NCBI RefSeq assembly: GCF_007988825.1
Contig: NZ_BJUW01000009.1
Coordinates: 1-64,000 of the forward strand
DNA from: Microbacterium aerolatum
Lineage (GTDB): Bacteria; Actinomycetota; Actinomycetes; Actinomycetales; Microbacteriaceae
Direction: 5' to 3'
DNA length: 64,000 nucleotides
Shown here: positions 58,471 to 64,000 of the stretch, piece by piece
Numbering within the stretch: the first letter of the stretch is position 1
How the letters are laid out: every line of letters begins with the position of its first letter
Notes under the pieces: model-generated
The model's database searches: none
What the model was told of the DNA's origin: nothing
What the model saw: only the letters and a program-made list of their open reading frames with translations
Made by a program: the position numbers and the translations under genes

Positions 58471-59595
58471 GTGAGCATGGACATCGAACTCGGCCGAGCC
58501 AAGCGCGCGCGACGCGCATACACGTTCGACGACATCGCGGTGGTGCCGTCGCGACGCACGCGCAACCCCGAAGACGTCTCGACCGCATGGACGATCGACG
58601 CGTTCTCGTTCGACACCCCGGTCATCGGCGCGCCGATGGACTCGGTGGTCAGCCCGAAGACGGCGATCATGCTCGGCAAGCTCGGCGGCCTCGGCGTCCT
58701 CGACCTCGAGGGCCTGTGGACGCGTTACGAGAACCCCGAGCCGCTCCTCGCGGAGATCGCCGCGCTGCCGGCCGAGAAGGCCACGGTCCGGATGCAGCAG
58801 CTCTACTCCGAGCCGATCAAGCCCGAGCTCATCACCTCGCGCCTCGCCGAGATCCGCGAAGGCGGCGTGACCGTCGCCGGATCCCTCACCCCGCAGCGCA
58901 CGCAGGAGCTGTACGACACGGTCGCCGCTGCCGGCGTCGACCTGTTCGTCATCCGCGGCACCACGGTGTCTGCTGAGCACGTCTCGAGCGTGGCCGAGCC
59001 CCTGAACCTCAAGAAGTTCATCTACGACCTCGACGTGCCCGTCATCGTCGGCGGCGCCGCCACCTACACGACCGCCCTTCACCTGATGCGCACCGGCGCC
59101 GCAGGCGTCCTCGTCGGATTCGGCGGGGGAGCGGCATCCACCACACGCGCCACCCTCGGCATCCACGCCCCGATGGCCACGGCCGTCTCGGACGTCGCCG
59201 CCGCGCGTCGCGACTACCTCGACGAGTCCGGCGGACGCTACGTGCACGTCATCGCCGACGGCGGAGTCGGCACCTCGGGCGACGTCGTCAAGGCGCTCGC
59301 CATGGGCGCGGATGCCGTCATGCTCGGCGTCGCTCTCGCTCGCGCGACGGATGCTCCGGGCCAGGGCTTCCACTGGGGGCCGGAGGCGCACCACCCGCAG
59401 CTTCCGCGCGGCCGCCGCGTCCAGACGCCCGGCATCGCGACGCTCGAGGAGATCCTGTACGGACCCGCTCCCGTCGCCGACGGCACCGCCAACCTCATCG
59501 GCGCGCTGCGCAAGTCCATGGCGACCACGGGATACTCCGACCTCAAGGAGTTCCAGCGCGTCGAGGTCGTGCTCGCCCCGTACCAGCAGTCCTGA
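58471..59595 (+). CDS. guaB3: GuaB3 family IMP dehydrogenase-related protein
   Basis: 374 residues with a GTG start. IMPDH/GMP-reductase barrel without CBS domains: R-A-Y-T-F-D-D-I-A-V-V-P-S-R-R-T-R, V-I-G-A-P-M-D-S-V-V-S, I-A-D-G-G-V-G-T-S-G-D-V. The loop that carries the catalytic cysteine in IMPDH (G-S-I-C-T-T) reads G-G-A-A-S-T-T here, so Cys is replaced by Ser. Ordinary IMPDH or GMP reductase chemistry is therefore doubtful. Actinobacterial members of this group are known to be divergent. It lies 840 bp after guaB in the same direction. Confidence 0.88.
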   Translation: MSMDIELGRAKRARRAYTFDDIAVVPSRRTRNPEDVSTAWTIDAFSFDTPVIGAPMDSVVSPKTAIMLGKLGGLGVLDLEGLWTRYENPEPLLAEIAALPAEKATVRMQQLYSEPIKPELITSRLAEIREGGVTVAGSLTPQRTQELYDTVAAAGVDLFVIRGTTVSAEHVSSVAEPLNLKKFIYDLDVPVIVGGAATYTTALHLMRTGAAGVLVGFGGGAASTTRATLGIHAPMATAVSDVAAARRDYLDESGGRYVHVIADGGVGTSGDVVKALAMGADAVMLGVALARATDAPGQGFHWGPEAHHPQLPRGRRVQTPGIATLEEILYGPAPVADGTANLIGALRKSMATTGYSDLKEFQRVEVVLAPYQQS

Positions 59596-59611
59596 CGGGC
59601 GTTCTCATCCC

Positions 59612-60412
59612 GTGACGACGCCCCAGGAATTCCCGCCGACCCTTCGCGAGGTCATGCTGCGCGGCCGCTGGATCGCGGTGCTGTGCGCGTGCCTCGTGGT
59701 GGCCGGCGTGTTCGCCTTCCTCGGGCAGTGGCAGCTCGAGCGCGCCATCGACACCGACCCCGTTCCGACGGGGGTCACCGAAGAGGTCCGGCCGCTCACC
59801 GACGTGGTCGGCCCCGGGGAGTACCTTCCCGAGCCATATGTCGGCCAGCGCGTGGAGACCGAGGGCACCTGGGTGCCAGGAGATTTCCTGGTGGTCTCGT
59901 CGCGCTTCAACGACGGCGACGAGGGGTACTGGGTCACCGGTCAGCTCCGCGTCGCCGACCGCACCTCGATCGCGGTCGCGCTCGGCTGGGCGCCGGATCG
60001 CGAGAGTGCGGATGCCGCGGCCGCCGACCTCGAGGCGGACGCCGCCGGCACCTCCGCCGAGATCGCCGGGCGCGTGATCTCGGATGAGGGTACGACGCTG
60101 CCGCCGTCCGACGATCCGTTCGCGATGAACCGGATGTCGCCGGCGATGCTGCTCGGCCAGTGGCACGACGTCGAGCAGCTGTCGGTCTACCGGCCCTACC
60201 TCGCCTCTGTGGAGGCACCGGACGGCCTGGTCGACATCGCATCGCCCGCGCCGGACGAGCTCGCCACCGTCAACTGGCTGAACATCTTCTACGCGCTCGA
60301 GTGGGCCGTCTTCGCCGGCTTCGCGTTCTACATCTGGTATCGCCTGGCGAAGGACCGCTGGCAGCTCGAGGTCGAGGAGTTCGAGGAGCGCGCTGCTTCC
60401 GCCGCCGACTGA
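59612..60412 (+). CDS. SURF1 family protein
   Basis: 266 residues from the GTG at 59612. Two membrane helices at the ends (about 19-38 and 225-245) with an outer domain between. SURF1 motifs: F-L-G-Q-W-Q-L-E-R (G-x-W-Q-x-x-R) after the first helix, G-W-A-P near residue 129 and N-W-L-N-I-F-Y-A-L-E-W before the last helix (family N-x-x-Y-x-x-E-W). Helps assemble cytochrome c oxidase. An upstream in-frame extension overlaps guaB3 and was not used. Confidence 0.88.
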   Translation: MTTPQEFPPTLREVMLRGRWIAVLCACLVVAGVFAFLGQWQLERAIDTDPVPTGVTEEVRPLTDVVGPGEYLPEPYVGQRVETEGTWVPGDFLVVSSRFNDGDEGYWVTGQLRVADRTSIAVALGWAPDRESADAAAADLEADAAGTSAEIAGRVISDEGTTLPPSDDPFAMNRMSPAMLLGQWHDVEQLSVYRPYLASVEAPDGLVDIASPAPDELATVNWLNIFYALEWAVFAGFAFYIWYRLAKDRWQLEVEEFEERAASAAD

Positions 60413-60474
60413 TCCCCGACTTTCGTCCAGCGGACCGCAGTCGGGATGCGCTGAAAGTCGTAGCGCCTCGGGCC

Positions 60475-60490
60475 CCGGAAGAACTTCCGG
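60475..60490. promoter_or_regulatory. Palindrome upstream of the secreted nuclease
   Basis: CCGGAAG AA CTTCCGG, a 7-bp inverted repeat with a two-base centre, 153 bases before the nuclease ATG. Operator-like. Confidence 0.45.
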
Positions 60491-60538
60491 TTAGCGATCT
60501 GTGAACTCACTGGGGAAAGTCCCAGCCCGCTCATAAGC

Positions 60539-60552
60539 TCACTCGCGAGTGA
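60539..60552. promoter_or_regulatory. Perfect 14-bp palindrome upstream of the secreted nuclease
   Basis: TCACTCGCGAGTGA, 91 bases before the ATG. With the element at 60475 it makes two operator-like sites in the 230-bp gap after the SURF1 gene. Confidence 0.5.
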
Positions 60553-60642
60553 CCGCGTGTGGACCCTGGGAATCGCGGACCTCCCTCGTGCGCCCCATGG
60601 CGGGTGCCCGGGGTCTCATCTGCCGACGAGGAGAACAATCGC

Positions 60643-63600
60643 ATGATGTACACCCCCGACGGTGCGGCGCATCGCGCCGGATCGTCCATCGCACGCAGAC
60701 GGGGGCGCATCGGCGCTCTCGCGTTGACCACCGCGTGCGCGATGAGCTTCGGATCGCTCATCGCCACTCCCGCCTTCGCCGCAGTGGACGGCACGGGCGT
60801 GGTCATCAACGAGGCATACCTGTCCGGCGGCAGCGCCGGTGCCGCCTTCAAGAACAAGTTCGTCGAGCTGTACAACCCGACCGACGCTGACATCACGCTC
60901 GACGGCATGTCGATCCAGTACCGCTCCGCGACGGGCACGGGGAACTCGAACAACGTCGTCGCGCTCTCCGGCACCATCCCGGCCGGCGGGTACTTCCTCG
61001 TGCAGGGCGGCTCGAACGGGGCCACGGGTGCGGAGCTTCCTTCGCCCGACGCCACCGGCAGCCTGAACCCGAGCGGCACGACCGGCACGCTCGCGCTGGT
61101 CGAAGGCACCTCGGCGATCACGCTCGCCACCGGGTCCGTCGTCGGCGTCGACGGCGTCATCGACCTGCTCGGCTACGGCGGCTCGAACACCTTCGAGGGC
61201 GCACTGGCCACCGCACCCGCGAACAACCAGGACGTCAAGTCGCTGAACCGCACCGACGGTGCCGACACCGACGACAACTCCGCCGACTTCACGCTGTCGG
61301 CATCGATCACCCCGCAGGGCACCGGTGGAACCGACCCGGATCCCGATCCTGATCCGGACCCGGATCCCGAGCCGACCACGGTCTCCATCGCCGAGGTCCA
61401 GGGCACCGCGGATATCTCCCCACTGGCCGGCCAGAAGGTCACCGTCGAAGGCATCGTGACCGCCGACCACCGCACGGGCGGCTACAACGGCATCGTCATC
61501 CAGACCCAGGGCTCCGGCGGCGAGAACGACGCCACCCCCGGTGCCTCCGACGGCGTCTTCGTGTTCCTGAACGGCAAGCAGGTCCCGGGCGAGATCGGCG
61601 ACCTGGTCTCCGTCACCGGCACGGTCTCGGAATACTTCGGGCAGACGCAGATCTCGCCCGCCGCAGCCGCAGACGTCTCCGTCGTCACCGCCGGCGTCGG
61701 GGCCCCCGCTCCGACCCCGCTGCCCGAATCTGTCGTGGGCACCGACCGGGAGGGGTACGAGAACATGCTCGTCGCGCCGGCGGGCACCTACCGGGTGGCA
61801 TCCAGCCACCAGCTCTACAACTTCGGCACGCTGTGGCTGAACCCGGGCGAACTCAACGTCAAGAGCACCGAGACGACCCGCCCCGGCGATGAGGCCAACG
61901 CCATCGCCGCGCAGAACCGTGCCGACCGCATCCTGCTCGACGACGGATACAACATCCAGGTCAGCAACAACGCGCACCCCGGTGAGCAGCCGTACTTCAC
62001 CGAGGACGTCACTGTGCGAAACGGCGACGTCGTCGACTTCGCTGAAGCCGGATACGTGCTCCAGTACGGGTTCGACGACTGGCGTCTGCAACCGGTGACT
62101 CCGATCACCGACGCCAGCGACGCCGCAGCCAAGGCATCGTTCACGACCGAGAACCCGCGCCCAGCGACGGCGCCCGAGGTAGGCGGCGACGTGCAGGTCG
62201 CGGCGTTCAACGTCTTCAACTACTTCACGACCATGAGCGAGGACGACGCCGACGCGCGCGGCGCGAAGAACGAGGAGTTCTTCGCGGTGCAGCGCTCGAA
62301 GATCGTCACCGCCATCAACGGTCTGGATGCCGAGGTCGTCGCGCTGATGGAGATCGAGAACTCGGTCCACTTCGGCGACGGCACTCCCGATGTCGCGCTC
62401 GCGGACCTCGTCGACGGCCTGAACGACGATGCCGGGTCCGACGTGTGGGAGTACGTCCCGACGCCGGAGGCACTGCTCGGCACCGCGACCGACGTCATCA
62501 CGAACGCCATCATCTACAAGAAGGATGCCGTCACCCCGGTGGGCGACAGCTCCGCCAAGATCGACGAGTCGGTCTGGGGCAACGCCCGCGAGCCGATCGC
62601 GCAGACGTTCGACATGGACGGTAGGACGGTCTCCGTCGTCGCCAACCACTTCAAGTCGAAGTCCGGCGACGGCGCGGAGCCGGCCGACGGCCAGGGGCAC
62701 TTCAACGCCGATCGCACGGCGCAGGCGCAGTCGCTGCTGTCCTTCACCGACGAGATCGCCGAGACCAGCGGCAGCGATGACATCCTGCTGCTCGGCGACT
62801 TCAACGCCTACGGTCAGGAAGACCCGATCGACGTGTTCGCCCAGGCGGGCTGGACCGACCTGGTTCCGGCGCACGCCGAAGGCCAGTACACCTACACCTT
62901 CGACGGTGAGCTCGGCTCGCTCGATCACGCGATCGCATCGCCGCAGCTGGCGGAGTCGGTTACCGGCACCGGTGTGTGGACGATCAACTCGCCGGAGTGG
63001 AGCGACCGCGGCTACGCGTTCGGTGCCGCCGAGGCCGGCACCCCGTTCCGCTCCAGCGACCACGACCCGGTGATCGTCGGCATCTCCAGCGAGATCCCGC
63101 CGGTCGATATCGACATCGTCACGATCAACGACTTCCACGGTCGCATCGAGGCGGACGGTGCGGCAGCAGGGGCCGCCGTGCTCGCGGGCGCGGTGAAGTC
63201 GGTGCGCGACGCGAACCCGAACACGGTGTTCGCCGCGGCGGGCGACCTGATCGGAGCATCCACCTTCACGTCGTTCATCAATGACGACAACCCCACGATC
63301 GACGCGCTGAACGCTGCCGGGCTCGAAGTGAGCGCGGCGGGCAACCACGAGTTCGACCAGGGCTGGGAGGACCTGCGCGATCGAGTGCAGGACCGCGCGG
63401 ACTGGGAGTACATCTCCTCGAACGTGTTCCTCACCGAGACCGGTGAGACCGCGCTCGCACCCGCATGGGTGAAGGAGATGGACGGCGTCAGCGTCGGCTT
63501 CATCGGCGCGGTGACGGAGGAGCTCGACTCGCTCGTCTCTCCCGAGGGCATCGCGGATCTCGAGGTGCGCAGCATCGTCGACTCGGTGAACGCCGTGGCC

Positions 63601-64000
63601 GACGATCTCACCGACGGCGACACCGGCAACGGTGAGGCCGACGTACTGGTGCTGCTCGTGCACGAGGGCGCCACCTCGACCGACGTCGCCAGCATCACGC
63701 CGGAGTCGGCGCTCGGCGAGATCGTCGAGGGCGTCGACGACAGCGTCAGCGCGATCGTCTCGGCGCACACCCACCTCGCGTACAACCACGTCATCGACGG
63801 CCGTCCGGTCGTCTCGGCCGGTCAGTACGGCGAGAACTTCGGTCTGATGAACCTGCAGGTCGACCCGGAGACGAAGGAGCTGCTCTCGATCACCAACGAG
63901 ATCAAGCCCCTCACTCAGGACGGCGAGCCGCTGTACGAGCCGGTCGCCGACGTGCAGGCGATCGTCGACGACGCCAAGGCGGAGGCCGATGTGCTGGGTG
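60643..64000 (+). CDS. Secreted ExeM/NucH-type nuclease fused to 5'-nucleotidase, cut by window end
   Basis: At least 1119 residues, open at the right edge. Start at 60643 with GAGGAG nine bases upstream. Signal peptide (to about A-F-A near 48), lamin-tail-like domain (about 50-190, V-I-N-E-A-Y), a DP-repeat linker near 228-242, an OB-like domain, an endonuclease/exonuclease/phosphatase domain (about 513-810: A-F-N-V-F-N-Y-F, M-E-I-E-N, N-H-F-K-S-K, L-L-G-D-F-N-A-Y, S-D-H-D-P-V) and then a calcineurin-like 5'-nucleotidase (from about 825: T-I-N-D-F-H-G, A-A-G-D-L-I-G, A-G-N-H-E-F-D). It would degrade outside DNA and release phosphate or nucleosides. The missing part should hold the nucleotidase C-terminal domain and perhaps a wall or membrane anchor. 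Confidence 0.92.
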   Translation, partial: MMYTPDGAAHRAGSSIARRRGRIGALALTTACAMSFGSLIATPAFAAVDGTGVVINEAYLSGGSAGAAFKNKFVELYNPTDADITLDGMSIQYRSATGTGNSNNVVALSGTIPAGGYFLVQGGSNGATGAELPSPDATGSLNPSGTTGTLALVEGTSAITLATGSVVGVDGVIDLLGYGGSNTFEGALATAPANNQDVKSLNRTDGADTDDNSADFTLSASITPQGTGGTDPDPDPDPDPDPEPTTVSIAEVQGTADISPLAGQKVTVEGIVTADHRTGGYNGIVIQTQGSGGENDATPGASDGVFVFLNGKQVPGEIGDLVSVTGTVSEYFGQTQISPAAAADVSVVTAGVGAPAPTPLPESVVGTDREGYENMLVAPAGTYRVASSHQLYNFGTLWLNPGELNVKSTETTRPGDEANAIAAQNRADRILLDDGYNIQVSNNAHPGEQPYFTEDVTVRNGDVVDFAEAGYVLQYGFDDWRLQPVTPITDASDAAAKASFTTENPRPATAPEVGGDVQVAAFNVFNYFTTMSEDDADARGAKNEEFFAVQRSKIVTAINGLDAEVVALMEIENSVHFGDGTPDVALADLVDGLNDDAGSDVWEYVPTPEALLGTATDVITNAIIYKKDAVTPVGDSSAKIDESVWGNAREPIAQTFDMDGRTVSVVANHFKSKSGDGAEPADGQGHFNADRTAQAQSLLSFTDEIAETSGSDDILLLGDFNAYGQEDPIDVFAQAGWTDLVPAHAEGQYTYTFDGELGSLDHAIASPQLAESVTGTGVWTINSPEWSDRGYAFGAAEAGTPFRSSDHDPVIVGISSEIPPVDIDIVTINDFHGRIEADGAAAGAAVLAGAVKSVRDANPNTVFAAAGDLIGASTFTSFINDDNPTIDALNAAGLEVSAAGNHEFDQGWEDLRDRVQDRADWEYISSNVFLTETGETALAPAWVKEMDGVSVGFIGAVTEELDSLVSPEGIADLEVRSIVDSVNAVADDLTDGDTGNGEADVLVLLVHEGATSTDVASITPESALGEIVEGVDDSVSAIVSAHTHLAYNHVIDGRPVVSAGQYGENFGLMNLQVDPETKELLSITNEIKPLTQDGEPLYEPVADVQAIVDDAKAEADVLG

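Noticed and set aside
57679..59394. Minus-strand frame of 571 codons through the 57-bp repeats and guaB3
   Set aside because: Antisense to guaB3 and DUF2277; the apparent peptide repeats are only the translated 57-bp elements.
60616..63789. Very long open frame on the minus strand (1057 codons)
   Set aside because: Lies antisense to the secreted nuclease, which has clear domains and a ribosome site. The antisense product is Arg/Val/Asp-biased without motifs, as expected from high-GC third-position bias.

Overview
The window comes from a high-GC Gram-positive actinobacterium. GC content is very high, GTG starts are common, genes are packed with ATGA/GTGA overlaps, and the gene families match those of a motile Microbacteriaceae such as Microbacterium. 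These include a DUF222-HNH remnant, actinobacterial GuaB3, DUF2277 and the TTCGACAGGCTCAG repeat family. The genus is inferred from gene content only. No rRNA, tRNA, CRISPR array, insertion sequence or prophage was seen.

Positions 1-23771 hold most of a polar-type flagellar regulon. On the minus strand, reading right to left: fliC, fliD, fliS, fliT-like, flgB, flgC, fliE, fliF, fliG, fliH, fliI, fliJ, fliK, flgD, flgE, flbD, motA, motB, fliM, fliN, fliO, fliP, fliQ, fliR and the start of flhB. A FliA/WhiG-type sigma factor is divergent from flgN-flgK-flgL-fliW. Four promoters with the same architecture (TAAC, 15 bases, GCCGAYAG) precede flbD, flgB, fliC and flgN, so the sigma factor in the window probably drives the regulon. 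A broken DUF222-HNH gene separates fliC from the sigma gene.

Positions 23891-31668 look like a signalling and surface-polysaccharide module: a lone OmpR-type response regulator, a membrane-anchored GH18 protein translationally coupled to a BcsA-like glycosyltransferase, a membrane histidine kinase, and a 7-TM protein with a decayed GGDEF domain. Positions 31665-36714 are housekeeping (tsaB, rimI, tsaD, two membrane proteins, a methyltransferase). groES follows, under two CIRCE operators.

Positions 37251-48337 are the most unusual part. They encode a 382-residue protein built largely of Asp-Asn-Ser triplets, a small acidic protein, two dynamin-like GTPases that resemble mycobacterial IniA and IniC, a 4-TM protein, an IniB-type protein, an 866-residue MalT/IniR-like LuxR regulator, and an Hsp70-like ATPase with a membrane segment and a proline-rich tail. 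The DNS-repeat protein and the IniB-type protein lie on opposite strands yet share a distinctive domain of about 66 residues. An 11-bp phased array of C-tracts lies in front of the DNS gene. I read this as an ini-like envelope-stress or membrane-remodelling system with extra, poorly described parts.

Positions 48443-64000 hold rarD, a branched-chain amino acid ABC system (livK apart from livF-livG-livM-livH, with livH fused to an exported beta-sandwich domain), an epimerase-like gene, guaB, DUF2277, guaB3, SURF1 and a large secreted nuclease/5'-nucleotidase cut by the window end. Four copies of a 57-bp repeat with inverted ends flank the DUF2277 gene.
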